Shown here one piece after another: positions 1 to 9,035 of a DNA stretch of 64,000 nucleotides. The stretch's first letter is position 1. Every line of letters starts with the position of its first letter. Origin of the DNA: ZC4RG30 sp046347045. GTDB taxonomy: Bacteria; Pseudomonadota; Gammaproteobacteria; Steroidobacterales; Steroidobacteraceae. Location: positions 169,526 to 233,525 of the forward strand of contig JAXMGX010000007.1 of assembly GCA_046347045.1 (NCBI GenBank). The letters run 5' to 3'. The notes beneath the pieces were generated by a model. That model saw only the letters and a program-made list of their open reading frames with translations. It was not told the DNA's origin and did no database searches. Made by a program: the position numbers and the translations under genes.

Positions 1-1
1 G

Positions 2-1837
2 TCGGCGGGCGACTTCACGCAGCCGGTGCGCACGCTGCGCCGTGACGAACTCGGCGATCTGCAGCGCACCATCGACCAGATGCGCCAGAACCTGGCCGAC
101 ACCACCATCACCAAGAACTACCTCGACAACGTGCTCAACAGCATGAGCGACGCGGTGTTCGTGGCGCGCCCTGACGGCACCATCAAGTTCACCAACTCGG
201 CGGCGCAGCGCCTCACCGGCCTTGCGCCCGAGGCGCTGAACGAGCGCACCGTGGGCTCGCTGCTCAACGGCAACGAGGTGATCGATGCCGACCGCGTGCG
301 CAAGGCCTGCGAGGTGGGCGAAGCCGTGCTGCGCACCGATTCCGGCCAGACCATTCCCGTGTCGTTCTCCGGCTCCAGCATCGAAACCGTGGACCCGCAG
401 TTTGCCGGCCTCATCTACGTGGCGCGCGACATCACCGATCGCAAGCGCGCCGAGCGCCGCATCCGCTACCTCGCCCGCTACGACGCGCTCACCAAGATTC
501 CCAACCGCATGCAGTTCCAGCACCTGCTGCAGCAGGCCATCGCGCGCTCGCTGCGCGCTCGCACGGGACTTGCGCTGCTGTACCTGGACATGGACCGCTT
601 CAAGGAGGTGAACGACACCTTCGGCCATGGCGCCGGCGACCGCGTGCTCGAGGCGCTCACCGAGCGTCTCACCGGCGTGCTGCCCGCCGAAACCGTGCTG
701 GGCCGCCTGGCGGGCGACGAATTCGCGCTGTTCATCGACGGCATCTCCGAAGGCACCGCGCGCGAAGTGGTGCGGCTGCTGTCGCAGGACATCCTCGCCG
801 CGGTGGCGCAGCCCTTCCACATCGGCCAGCAGGAAGTGTTCCTGTCGGCCAGCATCGGCGTGGCGCTGTGCCCGCGCGACGCCGAGAACGTCATCGACCT
901 GATCCGCAATGCGGATGCAGCCATGTACTACTCCAAGCAGAACGGCGGCAATTCCTGCGCCTTCTACTCGCCCGAGATGAACGCCGCCTCGGTGGAGCGG
1001 CTCATGCTCAAGAGCAAGCTCAAGCGCGCCATCGAGCGCGACGAGCTGGTGGTGGCCTACATGCCCAAGGTGGACGTGGACGATGGCCGCATCGTCGGCG
1101 CCGAGGCGCTGCTGCGCTGGCGCCTGCCGGGCCATGGCGACATCCCGCCCTCGCAGTTCATCCCGCTGGCCGAAGAAAACAACCTCATCAGCAGCATCGG
1201 TGAGTGGGTGCTGAACCGGGTCTGCGTCGACTATCGCGCCATGGCGCAGGCCGGCCATGCGCCCGGCCGCGTGGCGCTGAACCTGTCGTTGAAGCAGCTT
1301 CGCCAGGCCAGCTTCATCCTCGACTACAAGTCGGTGTTCGCGCGCCACGGCGTGTCGCCGCGACAGCTCGAACTCGAGATCACCGAGACCACGCTGATGG
1401 CCGACCCCAAGCGCACCGTGGCCATGCTCGACGAGCTGGCCGCGCTGGGCCTGCATCTGGCCATCGACGATTTCGGCACCGGCTATTCCTCGCTGTCGGC
1501 GCTGCAACAGTTCCCGATCGGCACGCTGAAGATCGACCAGTCCTTCGTGCGCGACTCCACCACCGACCGCAACGACGCCACCATCGTGCGCACCATCATC
1601 GAAATGGGGCACAGCCTGTCGATGCAGGTGGTGGCCGAGGGCGTCGAGACGCTCGACCAGTTCCGCTTCCTGCGCGGCGTGGGCTGCGATTTCGCGCAGG
1701 GCCAGCTCTTCGGCGAACCCTGCAGCGCCGAGACATTGGGCGCACTGCTGGCCCAGCAGCTGGCCACCGGCCAGTCGCCCTTCGCCGCGATCCTGCCACC
1801 CGGCACGCTCGAGTCCACCGGCACACACACGCGCTGA
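2..1837 (+). CDS. HAMP-PAS-GGDEF-EAL cyclic-di-GMP protein (5' end outside window)
   Basis: The reading frame is open from base 2, so the gene begins upstream; the first in-window start (GTG at 26) is internal. The first ~35 residues look like the end of a HAMP linker, implying a membrane-bound sensor upstream. A PAS domain follows, then a GGDEF domain whose signature reads AGDEF, a variant found in some active cyclases. The C-terminal EAL domain looks complete: EALLRW, the E of ELEITET, DDFGTGYSS, K in LKIDQSF and E in VAEGVET are all present. By family rules it should hydrolyse c-di-GMP; cyclase activity is less certain. The next gene starts almost immediately in the same frame, suggesting co-transcription. 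The signal sensed is unknown. Confidence 0.93.
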   Translation, partial: SAGDFTQPVRTLRRDELGDLQRTIDQMRQNLADTTITKNYLDNVLNSMSDAVFVARPDGTIKFTNSAAQRLTGLAPEALNERTVGSLLNGNEVIDADRVRKACEVGEAVLRTDSGQTIPVSFSGSSIETVDPQFAGLIYVARDITDRKRAERRIRYLARYDALTKIPNRMQFQHLLQQAIARSLRARTGLALLYLDMDRFKEVNDTFGHGAGDRVLEALTERLTGVLPAETVLGRLAGDEFALFIDGISEGTAREVVRLLSQDILAAVAQPFHIGQQEVFLSASIGVALCPRDAENVIDLIRNADAAMYYSKQNGGNSCAFYSPEMNAASVERLMLKSKLKRAIERDELVVAYMPKVDVDDGRIVGAEALLRWRLPGHGDIPPSQFIPLAEENNLISSIGEWVLNRVCVDYRAMAQAGHAPGRVALNLSLKQLRQASFILDYKSVFARHGVSPRQLELEITETTLMADPKRTVAMLDELAALGLHLAIDDFGTGYSSLSALQQFPIGTLKIDQSFVRDSTTDRNDATIVRTIIEMGHSLSMQVVAEGVETLDQFRFLRGVGCDFAQGQLFGEPCSAETLGALLAQQLATGQSPFAAILPPGTLESTGTHTR

Positions 1838-1843
1838 GGCGCC

Positions 1844-3397
1844 ATCAAACCCACCACCCGCAAACGGCTGCCGGCCAAGCGCCTCACGCTGCTGGCGCTG
1901 CTCCTGGTGTGGGTCGCCACGGCGCTCTGGCATGCCTACAAACCCCTGCCGGCAGGCGTGCACATCCAGGGTGAGCCGGCGCCGGTGGAAGCCGCCACGC
2001 TGCAGTTCATCACCGATGAAACCTCGGCCAACTTCTACGGCCAGCGCACCACGCAACCCAACATCCAGGCAGCCACGCTGGAGCTGGTGCACAACGCGCG
2101 CGATTTCCTGGTGCTGGACTACTTCCTGTTCAACGACCAGGGTGGCCCGGCCGGAGAACTGAAATACATCGATGGCATCCGGCCCGTGGCACGCGAACTG
2201 CGCGAGGCGCTGCTGACACTGCGCCAGGCGCAACCGCAGCTTCCCATCCTGGTGATGGTCGATCCCATCAACAGCTACTACCGCCGCAAACTGCCGCCGG
2301 AGCTCCAGCAGCTCGCCCAGGCGGGCATCGATGTGGTGATGACCGACCTGACGCAGCTGCGCGATCCCAATCCGGCGTATTCAGCGCTGTGGCGGCTGAC
2401 GCTGGGCTGGTGGCTGAGCCCATCGGGCAGCGGCCATTTCGACAACCCCCTCGATGCCGGCGGCCCGGCGCTGAGTTTCGGCGCACTGTCGCGCATCCCG
2501 CACTTCAAGGCCAATCACCGCAAGGTCGCGCTCACCGGCGATGGCAGCGGATCGCTGGTGGGCATCGTCTCCTCCGGCAATCCGCACGATGCCAGCAGCG
2601 CGCATTCCAATGTGGCGCTGCGCCTGGCCGGCGAAGCACTGCGACCACTGCTGTTGAGCGAACTGGACATCGCCCAATGGTCGGGATGGCGTGGCGGCGA
2701 ACACTTCGCGCAGTTCCGCACGCGCGCCGGCGTGGCGACGGCGGCCGGCGCCGGCACGTCCCCGGGCGCGCCCGCATCGGGGCCTGCCGAGACGCCCGGC
2801 ATCACCCGCGCCAGTGTGCTCACCGAAGGCGCCATCCGCGACGCGCTGCTGGCCGTGCTCGACAGCACGCGCAACGGCGATGCGGTGGACATCGCGCAGT
2901 TCTATTTCTCCGATCGACACGTCATTGATGCGCTGGTGGCCGCGGCCGGGCGCGGCGTGGCGGTGCGCGTGGTGCTGGATCCCAACAAGGATGCCTTCGG
3001 CTTCGAGAAATCCGGCCTGCCAAACCGCGAGGTGGCCTCGGAACTCATTGCCTCCAGCGACGGCGGCATCAAGCTGCGCTGGTATCGCACCCATGGCGAG
3101 CAGTTCCACGCCAAGCTCGCTGCCGTGCGCCGCGGCGACCGCCTGTGGCTGCTGGTGGGTTCGGCGAACTTCACGCGCCGCAACCTCGGCGACTTCAACC
3201 TCGAGGCCGATGTGGCCGTGGACGCGCCGGCCAACAGCGAGCTGGCGGCCAATGTGAGCAGCTGGTTCGAGCGGATATGGAGCAACCGGCCCGGTGCCTC
3301 GGAGTACACCGCCGATGCCGGCGTGTGGGCCGAGCCCTCGCAGGGCCGCTACTGGCTGTATCGCTTCATGGAAGCCAGCGGGCTGTCGACGTTTTGA
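1844..3397 (+). CDS. Membrane-anchored phospholipase D-like protein with two HKD motifs
   Basis: PLD-superfamily protein (phosphodiesterase or cardiolipin-synthase-like). Two catalytic motifs are visible: NHRK around base 2516 followed by SSGN, and FHAK around base 3107 followed by GSANFTRRNLGDFN. The in-frame region before the first conventional start (GTG at 1907) encodes a basic stretch and then a Leu-rich hydrophobic segment, a typical signal anchor that a 1907 start would cut. No ATG, GTG or TTG lies between the previous stop (1835-1837) and 1907. The only plausible earlier starts are an ATC at 1844, with GAGG overlapping the stop codon just upstream, or a CTG at 1868. I give 1844 tentatively. 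About 517 aa. Substrate unknown; a role in phospholipid head-group exchange is inferred. Confidence 0.82.
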   Translation: MKPTTRKRLPAKRLTLLALLLVWVATALWHAYKPLPAGVHIQGEPAPVEAATLQFITDETSANFYGQRTTQPNIQAATLELVHNARDFLVLDYFLFNDQGGPAGELKYIDGIRPVARELREALLTLRQAQPQLPILVMVDPINSYYRRKLPPELQQLAQAGIDVVMTDLTQLRDPNPAYSALWRLTLGWWLSPSGSGHFDNPLDAGGPALSFGALSRIPHFKANHRKVALTGDGSGSLVGIVSSGNPHDASSAHSNVALRLAGEALRPLLLSELDIAQWSGWRGGEHFAQFRTRAGVATAAGAGTSPGAPASGPAETPGITRASVLTEGAIRDALLAVLDSTRNGDAVDIAQFYFSDRHVIDALVAAAGRGVAVRVVLDPNKDAFGFEKSGLPNREVASELIASSDGGIKLRWYRTHGEQFHAKLAAVRRGDRLWLLVGSANFTRRNLGDFNLEADVAVDAPANSELAANVSSWFERIWSNRPGASEYTADAGVWAEPSQGRYWLYRFMEASGLSTF

Positions 3398-3449
3398 CTA
3401 TCCACGCCGCCGGCGCTGCACATGGCGCGGGCGTGAGCGTGAGCGGCGA

Positions 3450-4088
3450 CTACTTGCGCGCCGCCCGCGCCAGCATCGCCGCGCGCGCACCGGCGTCGCT
3501 GATAGCCTTCTGTGCCGCGCGCTGCAGTGCGCTGACGATCGCGCCCAGCCGGTTGTCGCCGGCGGACTCGCTGGCCTCGGCATCGCAGCGCCCCAGCACC
3601 TGCCGTGGCGCGCCACCCAGCAGCACGCAGTCGAAGGCCACGCGTGCCGCAGGCGACGCCCCGCCTGCATACGCCGCCTCGAAATGCCGCACCGTCAGCA
3701 GCAGGTCGAAATCACCCGGCAGCGAGGCTGGTGTCGCGCCCACCACGGTGTCGAACCGGCCCGAACGCGAAATCGATTCCACCGCGAACGCCGCCAGCAC
3801 CTTGGGCAGCGACTCGCCCCAGCGCGCATCGGCGAAGTAATCCAGCTCGTTGTCGGCGCGGGAGAGCGCGATGCGACTGGTGTCGAGCCCGGGCTGCACC
3901 TCCGGCCGCGCCACACGCAGCACGCCGGGCACCGCGCCACCGGCTGTCACGGCGCCACTCGATGCCGCAGCGCCGCCGGCCGCTGCCGCCGCATGCAGCA
4001 CATACACCTGCTCCGCCGGACGGTTGCTCTTCAGTCCGCCGCAACCGGCCAGCGCCGCGCCACATACCATCACCGCGACAAGTTTCAT
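3450..4088 (-). CDS. ABC-type transport auxiliary lipoprotein (PF03886-like, PqiC/Mla-associated)
   Basis: 212-aa lipoprotein with a short signal peptide ending in the lipobox LAGC (Cys16), then a domain matching the ABC_trans_aux family that accompanies MlaD/PqiB proteins. It overlaps the end of the mlaD-like gene by 4 bases (ATGA), so the two are translationally coupled. It likely sits on the inner face of the outer membrane as a partner of the MCE protein in phospholipid trafficking. The family is assigned from position, size and the pattern VYVLHA...RSGRFDTVV...LTVRHFEAAY. An Ala/Gly-rich stretch at residues 34-55 is probably a linker. It is the last gene of a long minus-strand run. Confidence 0.8.
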   Translation of the reverse strand: MKLVAVMVCGAALAGCGGLKSNRPAEQVYVLHAAAAAGGAAASSGAVTAGGAVPGVLRVARPEVQPGLDTSRIALSRADNELDYFADARWGESLPKVLAAFAVESISRSGRFDTVVGATPASLPGDFDLLLTVRHFEAAYAGGASPAARVAFDCVLLGGAPRQVLGRCDAEASESAGDNRLGAIVSALQRAAQKAISDAGARAAMLARAARK

Positions 4089-5020
4089 TTCTTCACCTTC
4101 ACGCCGCGCTCCACGGGCTGGTAGATGAGTCGCGAGGGATCGTCCTTCAGCTGGCGCGACAGCTCGGCGAACTCCGCCGCCGCTGCGCGCGCTTCATCCA
4201 GCGTGCGCTGCAGCTGCGGCAGGCCGTCCTGCGCGAATGCCGTGACGCCGGGGCGATTCTCGCTGACGAAGGCCTCGATGCCCTGGCTGGTGCGTTCCAG
4301 ATTGTCGGCCGTGCGGTTCAGCCGCTGCGCGAGCTGCGCGATCTCGGGTCTGAGCTCATCTGCGGCGCCGTTCATGCGGTTGGCGAGCTGCCGCACCTCG
4401 CTGCTGGTGCTGTTGAGGCTGCCCACCAGTTCGTTCACGCGCTTCATGGTGTCGGGCAGGTCCACCGTGGCCTGGTGCAGGTTCTTCACCATGTTGGCCA
4501 GCGCCGTGGAATTCTCGGGCGAGAAGATCTCCTGCGCGCGGTTCAGCAGCTCCGCGGCACTGCCGGCGATCTCCGGCAGGCTCGACAGGAAGGTGTCGAA
4601 GTCCGAGCGCACGGTGTTGATCACCGGATACTTCTCGCTGGCCACGGGCGGCATGATGTCCTTGCCTTCCATGCGCTGCTTCAGGTCGATGTACAGCAGG
4701 CCCGTCACGCCCATCAGCGACAACTGCGCGGTGGTGTTGCGGTCGATCGGCGCCGATTCGTCGATGTCGGCGATCACCTGCACGCGTTCGGCGCTGCGCC
4801 GGTCGAGCCGGATGCGCCGCACGCGGCCCACGTCCACGCCCAGGTAGCGGACCGACCCGCCTTCGGAAAGGCCCGTGACGCTGCCGGTGAAGTAGATCTC
4901 GAAGGGGACGTAGCTGTGCCGGTCGCGCCCTTCCGAATACCAGTAGATGAACATGCCGGCCATGACCACGACCAGGAGCACGAAGGCGCCCACCGCGGTG
5001 TAGTTGGCATCACGCTCCAT
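4085..5020 (-). CDS. mlaD: MCE-domain protein, MlaD-like phospholipid-binding subunit
   Basis: 311 aa. An N-terminal membrane anchor (about residues 8-28) is followed by one MCE/MlaD domain with the typical string GLSEGGSVRYLGVDVGRV and a later LLYIDLK. The C-terminal half is helical and rich in Leu/Asn/Gln, as in long MlaD-type proteins that form periplasmic barrels or tubes. The start is ATG at 5018-5020; an upstream GTG/ATG extension would duplicate the end of the ATPase gene. It overlaps the mlaF-like gene by 11 bases. With the neighbouring permease and ATPase it should form an inner-membrane lipid transporter. The gene symbol is by family, not proven orthology. Confidence 0.9.
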   Translation of the reverse strand: MERDANYTAVGAFVLLVVVMAGMFIYWYSEGRDRHSYVPFEIYFTGSVTGLSEGGSVRYLGVDVGRVRRIRLDRRSAERVQVIADIDESAPIDRNTTAQLSLMGVTGLLYIDLKQRMEGKDIMPPVASEKYPVINTVRSDFDTFLSSLPEIAGSAAELLNRAQEIFSPENSTALANMVKNLHQATVDLPDTMKRVNELVGSLNSTSSEVRQLANRMNGAADELRPEIAQLAQRLNRTADNLERTSQGIEAFVSENRPGVTAFAQDGLPQLQRTLDEARAAAAEFAELSRQLKDDPSRLIYQPVERGVKVKK

Positions 5021-5810
5021 GCGAGGCTCCCGGCGTGCCGGCGCCGAAGCGCGCCGCGCGCGCGCCATGGAAATACGACTGGATCCACGGGTGCGGATAC
5101 TTCACGATGTTCGCGCGCGTGTCCTGCACCATGTGGCGGTCGACGATCACGCCGACGCGCTCGCAGATGCGGAAGATGGTATCGAGGTCATGCGTGATCA
5201 TCACCACGGTCAGCGTCAGTTCCTGCTGCAGATAGGCTATCAGGTCGTCGAAGGCCGCGGCACTGATGGGATCCAGGCCCGAGGTGGGCTCGTCCAGGAA
5301 CAGCAGGTGCGGATCCAGCGCCAGCGCACGGGCCAGCGCCACGCGCTTCACCATGCCGCCCGAAAGCTGCGAGGGGTATTTCTCGGCCGCATCGTCGGGC
5401 AGTCCCACGAGGCGCAGTTTCAGCCGCGCCAGCTCGTCCAGCGCATCCCGGGGCAGCCGCAGGTGCTCGATCATCGGCAACTGGATGTTCTCGCGCACCG
5501 TGAGCGCGGTGAACAGCGCGCCCTGCTGGAAGGTCACGCCGTAGCGCGCCTTGGCCGCGCGCAGCGCATCGCCGGAAAGCTGCGTCAGGTCCACGCCGTT
5601 CACCAGCACCTGCCCGGCCTCCGGCCGGCGCAGGCCCAGGATGGTCCTGAGCAGCACCGACTTGCCGCTGCCCGATCCGCCCAGGATGCCGAACACCTCG
5701 CCCCGCCGCACCTGCATGTCGAGGCCATCGTGCACGATCTGGCGGCCGAAGCGGTTCACCACGCCGCGCACGTCGACGACGATGTCGTTGTTTGCGTCAG
5801 CCGCAGCCAT
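5010..5810 (-). CDS. mlaF: ABC transporter ATPase, MlaF-like
   Basis: 266 aa ATP-binding subunit. Walker A GGSGSGKS is near residue 39, Q-loop in VTFQQGALF, signature LSGGM, Walker B HLLFLDEPTSGLDP, H-loop in MITHDLD. The LSGGMVKRVALARAL string is typical of MlaF. The start is ATG at 5808-5810; the stop of the permease gene shares one base with it (TGATG). It powers the MlaE/MlaD complex that moves phospholipids between inner and outer membranes. The order mlaE-mlaF-mlaD-lipoprotein differs from the E. coli order mlaFEDCB; no mlaC-like gene is next to it. Confidence 0.93.
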   Translation of the reverse strand: MAAADANNDIVVDVRGVVNRFGRQIVHDGLDMQVRRGEVFGILGGSGSGKSVLLRTILGLRRPEAGQVLVNGVDLTQLSGDALRAAKARYGVTFQQGALFTALTVRENIQLPMIEHLRLPRDALDELARLKLRLVGLPDDAAEKYPSQLSGGMVKRVALARALALDPHLLFLDEPTSGLDPISAAAFDDLIAYLQQELTLTVVMITHDLDTIFRICERVGVIVDRHMVQDTRANIVKYPHPWIQSYFHGARAARFGAGTPGASHGA

Positions 5811-6931
5811 CAGAAGTCGATCTTCATGTAGAACACCGCAAACAGCGCATCGGCCAGCAGCACCAGGAAGATCGACTGCACCACTGCCACCGTGGTCAGC
5901 CGTCCGAGCTCGCGCGACGAACCGCGCACCTGCAGGCCGCGATACGTGCCGGCGGAGGCGATCAACAGCGCGAACACCGGCGCCTTGATCAACCCCGCCC
6001 AGAACGTGGTGGGCGCTATGGCCTCGTTGGCGCGGTTGATGAACTGCTGCAGCGGCATGTCGAGCAGCGTCTGGCACAGCAGCGCGCCGCCGGCCATGCC
6101 GATCAGGTCGGCGATGACGGTGAGCAGCGGCAGCGCGATCACCAGCCCGACTGCGCGCGGCAGCACCAGTGTTTCCATCCAGTCCACGCCGGTTGCATCC
6201 AGCGCGTCCACCTCCTCGTTGAGCTGCATCGAGCCCAGTTCGGCCGCGAAGGCGCTGCCGGTGCGACCAGCCACGATGATGGCCGTCAGCAGCACGCCCA
6301 GCTCGCGCAGCACGCCCACGGTGATGAGGTCGACCACGTAGATGCCGGCGCCATAGGTGCGAAGCTGGCTGGCCGCGAGATAGGCGATGATCACCGCCAT
6401 CAGGAAGGCGATCAGCGCGACGATGGGAATGGCGGTGATGCCCGTGTCGTATACATGCCGCGCCACCGAGATGGGCCGCAGCCGCCGCCAGTGCCGCAGT
6501 GCCGCCACCTGCGTCACCGCCGCGCGACCCACGAAGGCCAGGCCCCGGCGCATCTCCTGCAGCCGCTCCAGCGTGGTGCGGCCCAGCCGCTCGACGGGGT
6601 TGTCCCAGGTCTCGGTGCGCAGCGCCGCCGGCCGCCTGGCCGCATCGCTGACCAGCGCGCTGCGCACCAGCACCAGCGTGCGCGGCTCGCCGTCGGGGAA
6701 TTCGACGTGTATTTCGCGTGCCGTGAGCTGGCGGGTCAGCTCATCCAGCGCCCAGGCGCCCGCAAGGTCGAGCGGCACCGCCGCGTGGATGATGGCCTGC
6801 CGCACACCGGCGAGGTCGAGCGCCGACTGCTCGGCGCGGATCGCGCGGAGCGTCCCAGCCTGCCACTCACCGCGCAGTGACAGTTCGAGTGTTTCGCCGT
6901 CGCGCCGAGTTTCGAAATAGCCGCCCGGCAT
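5810..6931 (-). CDS. mlaE: MlaE-like ABC permease with N-terminal STAS-like domain
   Basis: 373 aa. Residues ~1-110 look like a STAS domain, resembling a fused MlaB (my reading of the alternating hydrophobic pattern). Residues ~120-373 are the MlaE permease: several membrane segments and the conserved LGVLLTAIIVAGRTGSAFAAELGSM plus MQLNEEVDALDATG. The start is ATG at 6929-6931, just after the stop of the upstream permease gene; AAGG inside that junction gives a ribosome-binding site. Fusion of STAS to MlaE is known in other bacteria, which would explain why no separate mlaB is present. Inner-membrane component of the phospholipid transporter. Confidence 0.92.
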   Translation of the reverse strand: MPGGYFETRRDGETLELSLRGEWQAGTLRAIRAEQSALDLAGVRQAIIHAAVPLDLAGAWALDELTRQLTAREIHVEFPDGEPRTLVLVRSALVSDAARRPAALRTETWDNPVERLGRTTLERLQEMRRGLAFVGRAAVTQVAALRHWRRLRPISVARHVYDTGITAIPIVALIAFLMAVIIAYLAASQLRTYGAGIYVVDLITVGVLRELGVLLTAIIVAGRTGSAFAAELGSMQLNEEVDALDATGVDWMETLVLPRAVGLVIALPLLTVIADLIGMAGGALLCQTLLDMPLQQFINRANEAIAPTTFWAGLIKAPVFALLIASAGTYRGLQVRGSSRELGRLTTVAVVQSIFLVLLADALFAVFYMKIDF

Positions 6932-6939
6932 CCTCGCCT

Positions 6940-7764
6940 TCAGGTGTCGTCGCGGTATCTCCGCAGACGGATCACCATGTACAACATTCCGGCCGCCACG
7001 GCGAGTCCGATCCACAGGGCGGGCTCCGTCAGCGTCTCGAGGGGGTGCACGGCCGGCCTCAACCTGTTGCCGATGAATCTCCAGACGTGGGCGGAATGCA
7101 GCACGATGTTCTCGCAGATCGCCGCCACCACGAACGGCATCACCGCGATCAGGAAGGGCGAGCGACGCGACACCACGGACGACAACATCGCCCACGCCCC
7201 CAGCGGCGCGTACCACAGCAGCGTGACCAGCATGCTGCCGAACATGAGCGCCTCCCTCTGCAGCCACCGCGCCGTGCTCCAGCCCCCGGAGGCGCTGGAG
7301 ACCTGCGGCACGCCCAATGCGGCGATCCCGTAAATCGTCGGATACATCAGCAGCGACAGCAGGAACACGCCCAGCGGCACGATCACCATGGCCACCGCGT
7401 ACTTGACCAGCACGGTGCTGGCATCGGACACCGGCAGCGACTTCCAGAACAGGATGCTGCGGTCCTTGCGTTCGGCGTACAGGCAGTCGAGCAGGTAGAA
7501 GATGCAGACCATCGCACTCACGAAGCCGATCTGGGATACCAGGCCCAGCGCGCCCGCGCCCAGCGGGTCGTCGCCCGCCTCCACCCTGATCCGCAGCGGC
7601 ATGCCGTTGCTTCCGAACCGGGCGCCGGCGAACAGCGACGCCGCCATCGACAACAGCAGGATCAGCCCGGCCACCACCAGCGGCGCCAGCCACAGCGCGC
7701 GGCTTTCCCAGAATTCGCGCTTCACCATGGTGAGGTACCGGGTTCTCGCCTGCTGACCGCTCAT
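6940..7764 (-). CDS. ABC-2-type transporter permease of a YtrA-type operon
   Basis: 274 aa, about six predicted membrane segments, starting with a cytoplasmic MVKREFWESRALWLAP string common in ABC-2 permeases that follow GntR/YtrA regulators. It overlaps the ATPase gene by four bases and ends only 8 bases before mlaE. With the ATPase it likely forms an exporter or antimicrobial/envelope-stress resistance transporter. Substrate unknown. The family call rests on membrane topology and operon context rather than a motif. Confidence 0.85.
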   Translation of the reverse strand: MSGQQARTRYLTMVKREFWESRALWLAPLVVAGLILLLSMAASLFAGARFGSNGMPLRIRVEAGDDPLGAGALGLVSQIGFVSAMVCIFYLLDCLYAERKDRSILFWKSLPVSDASTVLVKYAVAMVIVPLGVFLLSLLMYPTIYGIAALGVPQVSSASGGWSTARWLQREALMFGSMLVTLLWYAPLGAWAMLSSVVSRRSPFLIAVMPFVVAAICENIVLHSAHVWRFIGNRLRPAVHPLETLTEPALWIGLAVAAGMLYMVIRLRRYRDDT

Positions 7765-8621
7765 GCCGCACCTCCTTCGATCATCGCCACGAACAGGTCC
7801 GCCACGCTGGGCGTGCCCACCTCTCCCAGGGCCTGAAGCTGCTCCCGCGGCGCATCCTTGAAGAACAGCGCCGTGCGCCCCAGAAGGCTGCGTTCATGGA
7901 AAGGCCTGAAGCCCCGCGCCGCCGCCGCGTTTTCCGGCTTCGCCACCAGTTGCAGATAGCGCGAGGCGATGTCCTCCACCGGCATGTCGAGGATGATCTT
8001 CCCCTGCTCGATGAAGATGACATCGGTGAGCAGATGCTCGATCTCCTCCACCTGATGGGTGGTCACGAGGATGGTGCGCTCCTCGTCCATGTAGTCGTTC
8101 AGCAGCGTGTCGTAGAAGCGCCGCCGCACCAGCAGGTCGAGGCCCAGCGTGGGCTCGTCGAGCACCAGCAGCTTCGCCTTGATGGCCAGCACCAGCGCCA
8201 GGTGAAGCTGCGTCACCATGCCCTTCGACAGCTCGCGCACCTTGTGCTCGGGTTTCACGTCGGTGGTGGCGAGGAATTTCTCGGCCCGCTCGCGGTTGAA
8301 CGCCGGATGCACGCCGGCCACGTATTCCAGCGCGTTCTTCACGCGCAGCCACTTGGGCAGCACGGCCACGTCGGCGATGAACGAGACATCGCGCATGAGC
8401 TGCCCGCGCTGCGTGTCGGGGTTCAACCCCAGCACCGACAGGCTGCCCTCATGCGGCGTGAGGCCCAGCAGCGACTTGATCACCGTGGTCTTGCCGGCGC
8501 CATTGCGGCCGATCAGCCCCACGATGCGTCCCGGTCCGACCTTGAAATCCACACCGGCGACGGCCTGCTTGCCGCCGCGGTAACGCTTGGCGAGACCGCG
8601 CGCTTCGATGATGGGCGTCAT
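7761..8621 (-). CDS. ABC transporter ATPase of a YtrA-type operon
   Basis: 286 aa. Walker A GRNGAGKTT, a signature that reads LSKGM rather than LSGGQ, Walker B KLLVLDEPTLGLD, and VTTHQVEEIE with the H-loop His. The C-terminal ~70 residues extend past the core domain, as in drug- and bacteriocin-export ATPases. The stop lies directly before the GntR gene end and the ATG overlaps the permease region, so all are one transcript. It is expected to energise the neighbouring ABC-2 permease. Confidence 0.92.
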   Translation of the reverse strand: MTPIIEARGLAKRYRGGKQAVAGVDFKVGPGRIVGLIGRNGAGKTTVIKSLLGLTPHEGSLSVLGLNPDTQRGQLMRDVSFIADVAVLPKWLRVKNALEYVAGVHPAFNRERAEKFLATTDVKPEHKVRELSKGMVTQLHLALVLAIKAKLLVLDEPTLGLDLLVRRRFYDTLLNDYMDEERTILVTTHQVEEIEHLLTDVIFIEQGKIILDMPVEDIASRYLQLVAKPENAAAARGFRPFHERSLLGRTALFFKDAPREQLQALGEVGTPSVADLFVAMIEGGAA

Positions 8622-9029
8622 TTACTTCGACTCCGTGCGTGTGGGCAGCGGCGGATGCGCCGCGCCCGTTGCCTGACTTTTCAGCAGCTCTTCGGCGGAG
8701 AGACCCAGCCGCTGGATGGTGGCCTGGATGCGCGGCCAGTCGGTGGCGAGGAAGCGTTCGCGCTCGTCCTTCAGCAGCGCGGAACTTGCGCCCTCCGCCA
8801 CGAACATGCCCAGGCCGCGGCGCTTTTCCACCAGCCCCTCGTCGGCGAGCTGCTGGTAGGCCTTGAGCACGGTGAGCGGATTGAGCCGGTACTCCGTGGC
8901 CACCTGGCGGACCGAGGGCAGCGCCTCGCCCTCCTTCAGCGTCCCCTCCAGCACCATCGCCACCACGCGGTCGCGCAGCTGGCGGTAGATGGGTTGGGAT
9001 TCATCCCACTTGGCGTCTACGGGGCTCAT
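8622..9029 (-). CDS. GntR-family repressor, YtrA subfamily
   Basis: 135 aa, the short YtrA-type GntR: an N-terminal winged helix (QPIYRQLRDRVVAMVLEG...LPSVRQVATEYRLNPLTVLKAYQQL...EKRRGLGMFV) and a ~50-residue helical tail, with no large ligand domain. ATG at 9027-9029 is preferred; a GTG two codons earlier (9035) abuts the previous gene. YtrA regulators repress their own operon encoding an ABC transporter, which is the arrangement here. Two GGTG-N16-CACC palindromes lie before the first gene of the run (9464-9487 and 9501-9524) and are the probable operators. Confidence 0.92.
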   Translation of the reverse strand: MSPVDAKWDESQPIYRQLRDRVVAMVLEGTLKEGEALPSVRQVATEYRLNPLTVLKAYQQLADEGLVEKRRGLGMFVAEGASSALLKDERERFLATDWPRIQATIQRLGLSAEELLKSQATGAAHPPLPTRTESK

Positions 9030-9035
9030 GATCAC

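Noticed and set aside
695..740. AGDEF in place of GGDEF as an inactive cyclase
   Set aside because: Ala at the first position occurs in active enzymes; sequence alone does not support inactivity.
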